DNA of 64,000 bases from Myxococcota bacterium (GTDB lineage Bacteria > Myxococcota_A > Polyangia > JAAYKL01), in the NCBI GenBank assembly GCA_030065855.1, contig JASJCT010000004.1:1-64000 (forward strand), written 5' to 3'. Positions 57,763 to 64,000 of this stretch are shown piece by piece; position 1 is the first letter of the stretch; the number at the start of each line of letters is the position of its first letter. Under the pieces are notes generated by a model that searched no databases, was not told the DNA's origin, and saw only the letters and a list, made by a program, of their open reading frames with translations. The position numbers and the translations under genes were made by a program.

Positions 57763-58113
57763 TTAAAAGAGTCCGCTCAGGTACTGGGCTCTCGAATGCC
57801 GCCGGTGCTGAGCCATGCGGATCGCTTCTTCAGGCGGAATTTGTCGAATGACGCTCTCCCCGTCTGGGCCGTAGACAGTCATCACTATCATGCCCGTGGA
57901 CGTCTCGTACTTTACATCCAGCTTATTACCGTCGATTTCCCCGATCTCCGAAATTGCCTCTATTGCAGCTGAAACCACTGGATCGTTGACCTCAGGTGGC
58001 CGGTCGAGTTTGACTGCCTTTGCCACCTTGTCCTGATTGGGTGAATTGGCAATTTCCCGTTCTATGTCAGGTCCGCCACGCTGCATTCCCTGAATGCTTT
58101 TTGTAGTGGTCAT
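57763..58113 (-). CDS. flaG: Flagellar protein FlaG
   Basis: The start at 58113 is chosen because AAGGAGGTCCAACA precedes it. The 116-residue protein has the C-terminal FlaG pattern LDVKYETSTGMIVMTVYGPDGESVIRQIPPEEAIRMAQ. FlaG affects filament length. It opens the flaG-fliD-fliS-fliT-like operon. A predicted terminator (58153-58216) of the flagellin upstream separates it from the sigma-28 unit. Confidence 0.85.
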   Translation of the reverse strand: MTTTKSIQGMQRGGPDIEREIANSPNQDKVAKAVKLDRPPEVNDPVVSAAIEAISEIGEIDGNKLDVKYETSTGMIVMTVYGPDGESVIRQIPPEEAIRMAQHRRHSRAQYLSGLF

Positions 58114-58152
58114 TGTTGGACCTCCTTCGTCTCCTGTTGATGACCCCCCATT

Positions 58153-58216
58153 AAAAAAGGGTCGGCCCCACGCTGAGTTTCGACTGGCGCCGTGAGTCAA
58201 GGGTGGGGCCTAACCC
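58153..58216 (-). terminator. Terminator after the flagellin at 58222-59061
   Basis: On the minus strand GGGTTAGGCCCCAC (plus 58203-58216) pairs with GTGGGGCCGACCC (plus 58159-58171) with one mismatch or bulge, followed by TTTTTT (58153-58158). The loop is long (about 30 nt). It starts right after the flagellin stop. Confidence 0.65.
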
Positions 58217-58221
58217 ACGCG

Positions 58222-59061
58222 CTAGCCGATTAAGGAAATGGCCATTGCCGGCAGCTGATTCGCCTGGGCGAGCACTGCCACGCCGGCCTGCATCAATATT
58301 TGGTTACGCGTTAAGTTCACGGTCTCCGAAGCTACATCCACGTCGCGGATCCGACTGTTGGCAGCCGAGATGTTCTCCCGTTGCGTGGCCAAGTTGTTCA
58401 CCGTGATGCTAAGTCGGTTCTGCACAGCACCAAGGTCGCCTCTGACCGAAGACACGTCTGCGATCGCTGAGTCGATCACAGTGAGTGCGGATTGGGCCAG
58501 AGCCACAGTGGAAACGTGCTGGGCGTTGATAAAGTTCGTATCACCCAGCTGGCTGGAATAGGTGTTGCCAATGGATGCCTGGATTTGGTCATTGGAGTCG
58601 TTGTCTAGACCCACCTGTAGTGAGATGCCCGTTGATGCCGCGCCATTGAGCAAGGCTGTGCCGTTGAACTCGGTGACGGCGGCAATGCGGTCAATCTCGG
58701 AGATGAGCGCTTGGAATTCGTCGTCCAAGTAGTCCCGCTCCAATGACCCCAGGGTGCCAGTGGCTGCCTGTACAGCCAGCTCCCGCATACGAATGAGGGC
58801 GCCACTCACCTCGTTGAGCGCCCCTTCAGCTGTCTGAACCAAAGAGATCCCGTCGTTTGCGTTTCTCTCGGCCTGAGCCAGCCCTCGAATTTGGGATCGC
58901 AGTTTTTCACTGATGGCAAGGCCCGCCGCATCGTCTTTGGCAGAGGTGATGCGCATGCCAGACGAGAGGCGGGCTAGGCTGGTGCCGAGGGCACCCTCAG
59001 TGCGTCCCAAATTTCTCATGGCGTTGATCGCCGAGACGTTTGTGTTGATAACAAGTCCCAT
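58222..59061 (-). CDS. fliC: Flagellin (279 residues), sigma-28 type promoter
   Basis: The protein begins MGLVINTNVSAINAMRNLGRTEGAL and ends ILMQAGVAVLAQANQLPAMAISLIG, with D0/D1 only. It is nearly identical in the middle to the flagellin at 59282-60124 (SLVQTAEGALNEVSGALIRMRELAVQAATGTLGSLERDYLDDEFQALISEIDRIAAVTEFNGTALLNGA). The ATG at 59061 follows GGAGGAAG. The leader contains three conserved hairpins with GGA in loops (59066-59113), the expected binding sites of CsrA. Confidence 0.95.
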   Translation of the reverse strand: MGLVINTNVSAINAMRNLGRTEGALGTSLARLSSGMRITSAKDDAAGLAISEKLRSQIRGLAQAERNANDGISLVQTAEGALNEVSGALIRMRELAVQAATGTLGSLERDYLDDEFQALISEIDRIAAVTEFNGTALLNGAASTGISLQVGLDNDSNDQIQASIGNTYSSQLGDTNFINAQHVSTVALAQSALTVIDSAIADVSSVRGDLGAVQNRLSITVNNLATQRENISAANSRIRDVDVASETVNLTRNQILMQAGVAVLAQANQLPAMAISLIG

Positions 59062-59113
59062 ACTACTTCCTCCATGGAAGCCGGACGCTGTGTCCGGGGG
59101 GCGTTCCTGCCCC
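59062..59113 (-). promoter_or_regulatory. CsrA-type leader of the flagellin at 58222-59061
   Basis: On the minus strand three hairpins occur in order: GGGGC-AGGAAC-GCCCC (plus 59098-59113), CCGGAC-ACAGC-GTCCGG (plus 59081-59097), and CTTCC-ATGGA-GGAAG (plus 59066-59080), which overlaps the GGAGGAAG ribosome-binding site. The first and last put GGA in the loop. The last is close to the CsrA site ANGGA. The same three hairpins recur at 60129-60176. Confidence 0.65.
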
Positions 59114-59202
59114 AAAACCCTTTGTTTTCAGTGAGTTCCCCCCATCTTTTCCCAATGTGTGTCGGCGCCCGAATAGACGAGGCCGGGACTCACCATCTGT
59201 TA

Positions 59203-59229
59203 CAATCGGCGGGATCGACCCGGCCTTTA
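59203..59229 (-). promoter_or_regulatory. Sigma-28 (FliA) promoter of the flagellin at 58222-59061
   Basis: On the minus strand TAAA (plus 59226-59229), exactly 15 nt, then GCCGATTG (plus 59203-59210). The FliA consensus is TAAA-N15-GCCGATAA. It leaves a leader of about 130 nt. Confidence 0.85.
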
Positions 59230-59281
59230 GAAATATTGGGAAAAAAGTCGGTTTAGCGGGTATTAGGCACCTTGAGGTAGG

Positions 59282-60124
59282 CTAGAAGCCGATCAGGGAT
59301 AGGGCCATGGCTGGCAATTGGTTGGCTTGAGCAAGTACGGCCACGCCAGCCTGCATCAGGATTTGATTCCTGGTAAGGCTCACGGTTTCAGAAGCCACGT
59401 CCACATCCCTGATGCGGCTGTTAGCAGCGGAAATGTTCTCGCGCTGCGTGGCCAGGTTGTTAACGGTGATGCTGAGCCTGTTCTGGATGGCGCCCAAGTC
59501 ACCCCGGACATTTGAAACGTCTGAAATGGCCGCGTCGATGACTGTCAGTGCAGACTGGGCAAGTGCGACCGTTGAGACGTGTTGTGCATTGACGTAGTTT
59601 GAATCGCCGAGCTGACTGGCATACGTATTTCCAATGGATGCCAAGATGCGATCATTGGAGTCGTTATCGAGGCCTACCTGTAGCGATATACCCGTCGATG
59701 CTGCACCGTTGAGCAATGCCGTGCCATTGAACTCGGTGACAGCGGCGATACGGTCGATCTCTGAGATGAGTGCTTGGAATTCATCATCCAGGTAGTCCCG
59801 CTCCAATGATCCCAGGGTGCCGGTGGCTGCCTGCACAGCTAGCTCCCGCATCCGGATTAGGGCACCGCTCACCTCATTGAGCGCCCCCTCAGCAGTTTGA
59901 ACCAGGGAGATGCCGTCGTTGGCATTTCTCTCGGCCTGGGCCAATCCGCGGATTTGAGAGCGCAATTTCTCACTAATGGCGAGGCCGGCCGCGTCGTCCT
60001 TGGCAGAGGTAATTCTCATGCCAGAGGATAACCTGGCCAAACTCGTACCAAGGGATCCCTCTGTGCGAGCTAGGTTTCGCTGAGCGTTGATTGCCGATAC
60101 ATTTGTGTTGATTACGAGTCCCAT
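59282..60124 (-). CDS. fliC: Flagellin (280 residues), sigma-28 type promoter
   Basis: The protein begins MGLVINTNVSAINAQRNLARTEGS and ends LAQANQLPAMALSLIGF. It differs from its neighbour (58222-59061) at a modest number of sites, mostly in the first 25 residues and near the middle (NDSNDRILASIGNTYASQLGDSN), so the pair is a recent duplication. The upstream leader and sigma-28 promoter were duplicated with it. The ATG follows GGAGGAAG. Confidence 0.95.
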   Translation of the reverse strand: MGLVINTNVSAINAQRNLARTEGSLGTSLARLSSGMRITSAKDDAAGLAISEKLRSQIRGLAQAERNANDGISLVQTAEGALNEVSGALIRMRELAVQAATGTLGSLERDYLDDEFQALISEIDRIAAVTEFNGTALLNGAASTGISLQVGLDNDSNDRILASIGNTYASQLGDSNYVNAQHVSTVALAQSALTVIDAAISDVSNVRGDLGAIQNRLSITVNNLATQRENISAANSRIRDVDVASETVSLTRNQILMQAGVAVLAQANQLPAMALSLIGF

Positions 60125-60176
60125 TGTTCTTCCTCCTTGGAAGCCGGATGGTGTATCCGGGGGGCGTTCCTGCCCC
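60125..60176 (-). promoter_or_regulatory. CsrA-type leader of the flagellin at 59282-60124
   Basis: The leader has the same three hairpins as at 59062-59113: GGGGC-AGGAAC-GCCCC (60161-60176), CCGGAT-ACACC-ATCCGG (60144-60160) and CTTCC-AAGGA-GGAAG (60129-60143). The middle stem differs from its copy by a compensating change (GAC/GTC versus GAT/ATC), which supports selection for the structure. Confidence 0.65.
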
Positions 60177-60256
60177 TAGCCAAATTGTTGATAAGAAGCT
60201 CGGCCCAAATCTCGAGGGCGCCGTGATCCAGCGGGCTCAACCTTCTCAACTACCTA

Positions 60257-60283
60257 TTGTCGGCGCCTCTTGCCAAAGCTTTA
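60257..60283 (-). promoter_or_regulatory. Sigma-28 (FliA) promoter of the flagellin at 59282-60124
   Basis: On the minus strand TAAA (plus 60280-60283), 15 nt, then GCCGACAA (plus 60257-60264), close to the FliA consensus TAAA-N15-GCCGATAA. Confidence 0.85.
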
Positions 60284-60298
60284 GTAAAAAAATTCGCT

Positions 60299-60469
60299 GG
60301 CTCCCACCCCAGCCCTTCAGCCCCCACCCCGGCCCTCCCCCGGTGGACATTTGGACATTGGGGGAGGGGGACTGAAAGAAGAGGTTATAAAGAACACGAC
60401 CTGGCTTCGTTATTCACCCTCCCCCAGCGTTCAATTGCCCACCGGGGTAGGGCTGGGGTGGGGGCTCCC
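60299..60469. repeat. Family R4 element, two inverted units
   Basis: Two units of the family R4 repeat, CCCCCACCCCGGCCCTCCCC and its reverse complement form GGGGTAGGGCTGGGGTGGGG, lie head to head around TAAAGAACACGACCTGGCTT. The middle has TTCACCCTCCCCCAGCGTTC, related to 40128-40233. No gene is present. Confidence 0.7.
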
Positions 60470-60503
60470 AAGGGATAGGCTGCGTTGTTGCTCGAAATAG
60501 GGG

Positions 60504-61346
60504 TCAGACGCCGATGAGGGATAGGGCCATTGCCGGCAGCTGGTTTGCCTGGGCCAATACAGATATGCCGGCCTGCATTAAAATCTGGTTCCGCGTAAGC
60601 GCCACTGTCTCAGAGGCCACATCCACATCTCGTATTCGGCTGTTGGCAGCAGATAGGTTTTCCCGTTGGGTCGCTAAATTGTACACGGTGATGGAGAGTC
60701 GGTTTTGTACCCCGCCGAGGCCTCCTCTGACACTTGAGACATCTGTGATCGCCGCATCAATTACCGATAATGCGGACTGGGCCAGGGCAACTGTCGAAAC
60801 GTGCTGGGCATTGATGTAGTTTGTATCCCCGAGCTGACTGGCGTAGGTGTTTCCAATAGATGCCGTAATGAGGTCGTTGACATCATCGTCGAGGCCGACC
60901 TGTAGCGAAATGCCCGTCGATGCAGCACCGTTGAGCAAAGCAATGCCATTGAACTCAGTGACAGCTGCAATGCGGTCAATCTCGGTGATAAGCGCCTGGA
61001 ATTCGGCGTCCAAGTAATCCCGTTCTAGGGATCCCAGTGTTCCGCTGGCAGCTTGTACAGAGAGCTCCCGCATGCGGATGAGCGCACTACTGACCTCATC
61101 AAGTGCCCCATCAGCTACCTGGATCAGAGAAATACCATCGTTGGCGTTCCGTTGGGCTTGGGCCAATCCGCGGATTTGAGAGCGCAACTTTTCGCTAATC
61201 GCAAGACCAGCGGCATCATCCTTAGCAGCAGTAATCCGCAGGCCTGACGAGAGCCGGGCCAAGCTGGTGGTAAGTTGACGGTCGGTGCGAGTCAGGTTTC
61301 TCTGCGCGTTTATCGCCGAAAGGTTGGTGTTGATAAGGAGTCCCAT
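60504..61346 (-). CDS. fliC: Flagellin (280 residues), in the flgK-csrA-fliW operon
   Basis: The protein begins MGLLINTNLSAINAQRNLTRTDRQL and ends ISVLAQANQLPAMALSLIGV. Only D0/D1 domains are present. It is the first flagellin after csrA and fliW, 44 nt downstream, so it is probably transcribed from the flgK operon. Its leader also has a hairpin overlapping the ribosome-binding site (CTTTC-AGGGG-GAAAG), though without GGA in the loop. Confidence 0.95.
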   Translation of the reverse strand: MGLLINTNLSAINAQRNLTRTDRQLTTSLARLSSGLRITAAKDDAAGLAISEKLRSQIRGLAQAQRNANDGISLIQVADGALDEVSSALIRMRELSVQAASGTLGSLERDYLDAEFQALITEIDRIAAVTEFNGIALLNGAASTGISLQVGLDDDVNDLITASIGNTYASQLGDTNYINAQHVSTVALAQSALSVIDAAITDVSSVRGGLGGVQNRLSITVYNLATQRENLSAANSRIRDVDVASETVALTRNQILMQAGISVLAQANQLPAMALSLIGV

Positions 61347-61390
61347 ATTCTTTCCCCCTGAAAGGAAGATAGGTTGTTAAAACCTCCGAA

Positions 61391-61846
61391 TTAGCTGGGG
61401 TTGTCTTCGGTGGCTTCTGTCTCATCCTTTCTTACGAGCATGTGTCGGGTTTTAAAACGCGGGTCGTGCAAGATGACCTGGGCGCCAATGCGCGCCTTGG
61501 CATCAAAAACAATCGGAGCAACCAGGTTAACGGTGATAGGTGCGGGTGCCGGCGGTATTGTCGCAATGGCCGCAACGGCGAGTTCATCTGCGTTCTTGCC
61601 CTTCTCCGGTAGTCCAGCGCGCAGTGATTCGGCTGGATAGTCAGGAGCGATGAGAAATGGATCGAGAACGACAAAAGCAAGCGATGGGTCATCTACTGAT
61701 TGAAGCCAACGAAACGGAGAGTTTTCCCGATGATCTAACAGCACTACTTTTGTACAATCTGGAAACCCGATGATACCGCTTGGCAGACTCAGAATATCTC
61801 CCTCATCAATTTCAATCTCACCAAACCGTTCAGTAGCGAATCTCAC
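61391..61846 (-). CDS. fliW: Flagellar assembly factor FliW
   Basis: The 151-residue protein has the FliW pattern: RFGEIEIDEGDILSLPSGIIGFPDCTKVVLLDHRENSPFRWLQSVDDPSLAFVVLDPFL, and NLVAPIVFDAKARIGAQVILHD. FliW binds flagellin and, when free, binds CsrA to relieve its repression of flagellin translation. It overlaps csrA by 4 bp (61843-61846, ATGA). Confidence 0.95.
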   Translation of the reverse strand: MRFATERFGEIEIDEGDILSLPSGIIGFPDCTKVVLLDHRENSPFRWLQSVDDPSLAFVVLDPFLIAPDYPAESLRAGLPEKGKNADELAVAAIATIPPAPAPITVNLVAPIVFDAKARIGAQVILHDPRFKTRHMLVRKDETEATEDNPS

Positions 61847-62103
61847 GATCCCTCCTTGTCCTCAGCATTTTTTTCGAATAACAGCGCGGGCACGCTCAGT
61901 CGGTTCTCTAGCTCGGTCGCGGTGAGCGCTGCCCGTCGATTTTCCTCTACAATCTCGCGATGTATTTCTTCTCGATACACAGGCACACCAGCTGGCGTTT
62001 CAATGCTGAGTCGAACCGTTTTACCCCTAATTTCCTTCACGGCAATGACGATATCATTGCCTATAACAATGCTCTGTCCCTGTTTGCGGCTGAGTACTAG
62101 CAT
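61843..62103 (-). CDS. csrA: Carbon storage regulator CsrA
   Basis: The 86-residue protein has the CsrA fold pattern MLVLSRKQGQSIVIGNDIVIAVKEIRGKTVRLSIETPAGVPVYREEIHREIVEENRR, including the Arg of VYREEI that contacts RNA. The C-terminal tail is about 20 residues longer than in E. coli, as in species with FliW. It binds GGA-containing hairpins and blocks translation. The flagellin leaders at 59062 and 60125 are likely targets. Confidence 0.96.
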   Translation of the reverse strand: MLVLSRKQGQSIVIGNDIVIAVKEIRGKTVRLSIETPAGVPVYREEIHREIVEENRRAALTATELENRLSVPALLFEKNAEDKEGS

Positions 62104-62135
62104 CTCGTCTTCTTTGTGTTTAACTCCTCTATAAT

Positions 62136-63008
62136 CTACCCGAACAGGGAGGTCTGGGCCACTTTTTGCGACACATTAATCGCTGCTTGCAGTGCGCTAA
62201 CCGTGGCGTTGAGATCCATGAACGCTTCGACCGAGTCAGCATCGATCAACGACGATTCCTCTGTGGTCAAGCTGTCCTCTAGGCGCGCGCGCACTGCTTC
62301 GGCCACCTCCAGCTGCTTAAGTTTGAGCCCTGATTTTGTGCGCTCTGTCGAGACTTGCGTCAGGCCCTGTTCCATGGATCCGATAGCAGTATTCACCGCA
62401 TTCAGGTCGTTCGTCAAAAGCGCTTGTCGAAATGCTTCAATTTCGCCAAAGATATCGACCCCACCTGATACAGTAAATGCATCTGCACCTGAGGAATTGA
62501 CCGCTAGCTGAGCGCTAGGTCCCACGTCAATTTCCTTGACCGAATCATTGCCGATAAACGCGCCCAAATCAGTAAAAGGGCGGGTATCTGTTAGAAAACC
62601 ACCGAAAATATACTCGCCCCCCGCCCTAGCATTGGCCACGCCGAGCATGGAATCGTATAGTCCCTCTACTTCGATGGCAATGATGGCGCGCTGTTCAGCA
62701 TTAATCGTTTCGTTTCGCGATGTAAGGGCGAGCTCCTTTAGACGGATGAGAATATTGCTCGCTTCGTCCAGCGCAGCGTCTGCTGCTTCTAACTGGGTTC
62801 GACTGCGTACGATATTCTTTTCGTAATGCAGGGTGGCTTCTTTGGCTTCCCTAAGCACTCGGACGCGCTCTGCTGAAGTGGGATCTGCCTCGATGTTGTT
62901 AAATTTCTTTCCGGTCGCCCCTTGTCGCTGAAGCTCATGGAGTTTGGATCGAATTTGTGTGATGTCGTATATGGCCTGTCTGTACGTGACCCGATCTGTT
63001 ATGCGCAT
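62136..63008 (-). CDS. flgL: Flagellar hook-filament junction protein FlgL
   Basis: The 290-residue protein has the flagellin-like N-terminus RITDRVTYRQAIYDITQIRSKLHELQRQGATGKKFNNIEADPTSAERVRVLREAKEA and a C-terminus ATVSALQAAINVSQKVAQTSLFG. It is the second junction protein between hook and filament. It follows flgK with a 2-nt gap and csrA follows it by 32 nt. Confidence 0.93.
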   Translation of the reverse strand: MRITDRVTYRQAIYDITQIRSKLHELQRQGATGKKFNNIEADPTSAERVRVLREAKEATLHYEKNIVRSRTQLEAADAALDEASNILIRLKELALTSRNETINAEQRAIIAIEVEGLYDSMLGVANARAGGEYIFGGFLTDTRPFTDLGAFIGNDSVKEIDVGPSAQLAVNSSGADAFTVSGGVDIFGEIEAFRQALLTNDLNAVNTAIGSMEQGLTQVSTERTKSGLKLKQLEVAEAVRARLEDSLTTEESSLIDADSVEAFMDLNATVSALQAAINVSQKVAQTSLFG

Positions 63009-63010
63009 GG

Positions 63011-64000
63011 CTAGGTTCCTAGGCTGATCAAGGCTTGTAATACCTCGTTGACTGCGTTCAGCACGCGGGCAGATGCTTGATAGGCCCGCTGATACTGGAT
63101 CAGATTGTTCATCTCCTCGTCGAGGGATACACCGGACTGGCTGTCTCTAATCGCCTCGATGTGGGAGATGGATGTCTGCCGCATGGCTGCTTCGTCATTG
63201 GCACGTCGTGTCTCCACGCCTACGGAGCCAACTATCGTAACATAGGCCTCGTTAAAGGTCTGGGTGGCACCTGTTGCCAGGTCCTGATCCGCGAGCGCAG
63301 CAAGTGCCAGCGCATTTCTATTATCCCCGGGCAGCAAGGTGGGATCCAAAGCGGCTGCGATTGCGTCTGTATTGCCAGTTACCGCAGCGTCCACTGCTAT
63401 GAGGGAGGCCGCATTGGTGGAGGTGGTCAGATCCCCAAAGAGCCGTCTTCCTCCGACCCCGTCCAATCCAACGCCGGCCATGTGTTGGGTATTGATCCCG
63501 GTTGCAATATCATAAGCCAATTGATCGAGATCTGACTGATAACCAGGTAGCAATGTATCGCGCACCTCGATAATGCCCCCCAACGCGCCGCCGCTTAAGG
63601 CAGTTGTGATATCTGATGAGACGCCGCTCGGCATAATGTACATCACCCGGGCCGCACCGGGTCCACCCGAATCCGTTACCTGGAGCAGTGATTGATTGGC
63701 ATCTTCGACCAGGGGACGACCCCCTTCTAAAAAGACAGTGACCTGATTTTCGTCGTTTGTGATAACCGAAATGTTGGCGAGCTTGGAGAGTTCCCTAATG
63801 AGTTGATCCCGCTTATCGAGGACGTCTGCCGTGTCTTGATTGGTCACTTGAGCCAGGAGAATCTGCTGATTGAGACGGGCAATCTCCTCTGTATACGTAT
63901 TGATATCGGTGACCGTTGCTTTAAGCAGATTATCGCTGTTGGCACGCACTGCCTCTATGCCGTTTGAGATGCGGTTGAAGGTACTTGCCAGTTCATAGGC
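63011..64000 (-). CDS. flgK: Flagellar hook-associated protein 1 (5' part beyond the window)
   Basis: The coding frame runs to the window end, so the N-terminal part is missing (visible: 329 residues and the stop). The C-terminus, NNLIQYQRAYQASARVLNAVNEVLQALISLG, is characteristic. Earlier segments, AYELASTFNRISNGIEAVRAN at the window edge and ITNDENQVTVFLEGGRPLVEDANQ, fit FlgK. FlgK is the first hook-filament junction protein. It is the first visible gene of the flgK-flgL-csrA-fliW-flagellin operon. Confidence 0.93.
   Translation of the reverse strand, partial: AYELASTFNRISNGIEAVRANSDNLLKATVTDINTYTEEIARLNQQILLAQVTNQDTADVLDKRDQLIRELSKLANISVITNDENQVTVFLEGGRPLVEDANQSLLQVTDSGGPGAARVMYIMPSGVSSDITTALSGGALGGIIEVRDTLLPGYQSDLDQLAYDIATGINTQHMAGVGLDGVGGRRLFGDLTTSTNAASLIAVDAAVTGNTDAIAAALDPTLLPGDNRNALALAALADQDLATGATQTFNEAYVTIVGSVGVETRRANDEAAMRQTSISHIEAIRDSQSGVSLDEEMNNLIQYQRAYQASARVLNAVNEVLQALISLGT

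Noticed and set aside
1..64000. tRNA or rRNA genes
   Set aside because: I looked in the intergenic regions for T-loop sequences and clover-leaf arms. The GGTTCGAACC-like matches lie inside the methyltransferase gene and do not fold as tRNA.

Overview
The window looks like a chromosomal contig from a deltaproteobacterial or Myxococcota-type Gram-negative bacterium, perhaps close to Bradymonadales. This is inferred from the gene content and was not confirmed by any search. The grounds are a serine/threonine kinase with HRDISPKN and PEGA features, many lipoproteins with Asp/Thr-rich stalks, a lipoprotein carrying about 95 Thr-Asp dipeptides, SPS-like glycosyltransferases, an OmpA-type envelope protein, and polar-type flagellar genes with sigma-28 and sigma-54 promoters. 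No rRNA, tRNA, CRISPR array or intact transposase was seen.

Layout. 1-6.9 kb: pheA behind a complete phenylalanine attenuator (promoter, Phe-rich leader peptide, terminator), a hotdog thioesterase, dodecin, a lipoprotein, and an exported esterase coupled to a zinc-ribbon/CarD-like protein. 7-14 kb: an SPS-like glycosyltransferase, a Ser/Thr kinase coupled to a TPR/PEGA protein, and a coupled GT4-GT2 pair. 14-24.5 kb: a RelBE-type toxin-antitoxin pair, an AT-rich S9 peptidase, an alkaline-phosphatase-superfamily enzyme, a REC-PAS protein with a dead histidine-kinase domain, a DUF4143 ATPase with a leaderless-type promoter, CstA, a macrodomain protein, and a higA antitoxin next to a truncated higB. 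24.6-30 kb: a REC-GspE/PilB-zinc-ribbon fusion, a lipoprotein hydrolase, two coupled unknown genes and transposon debris.

30-34.7 kb: one 4.4-kb gene for a surface lipoprotein (Thr-Asp stalk, Ig-like domain, Calx-beta domain, parallel beta-helix). 35-44.5 kb: VOC and WYL-regulator genes, a membrane-anchored toroid protein, a methyltransferase, acylphosphatase, a ketoacyl synthase with a thioesterase, YciI and a CDF transporter. 44.8-54 kb: an OmpA-family protein, a TPR protein, a GlnRS fused to a tRNA-binding domain, lipoproteins, and a TPR/HATPase pair.

54-64 kb: a flagellar filament cluster, all on the minus strand: flgK-flgL-csrA-fliW-flagellin, two near-identical flagellins with sigma-28 promoters, flaG-fliD-fliS-fliT-like, then a fourth flagellin with a sigma-54 promoter and a second fliS. 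CsrA, FliW and the flagellins probably form a feedback circuit. The leaders of the two duplicated flagellin genes contain a conserved set of hairpins that put GGA in loops, one of them overlapping the ribosome-binding site.

At least five families of short palindromic or MITE-like repeats are scattered between the genes. Two full-length copies of one family abut genes so closely that they supply a ribosome-binding site in one case and a stop codon in the other.
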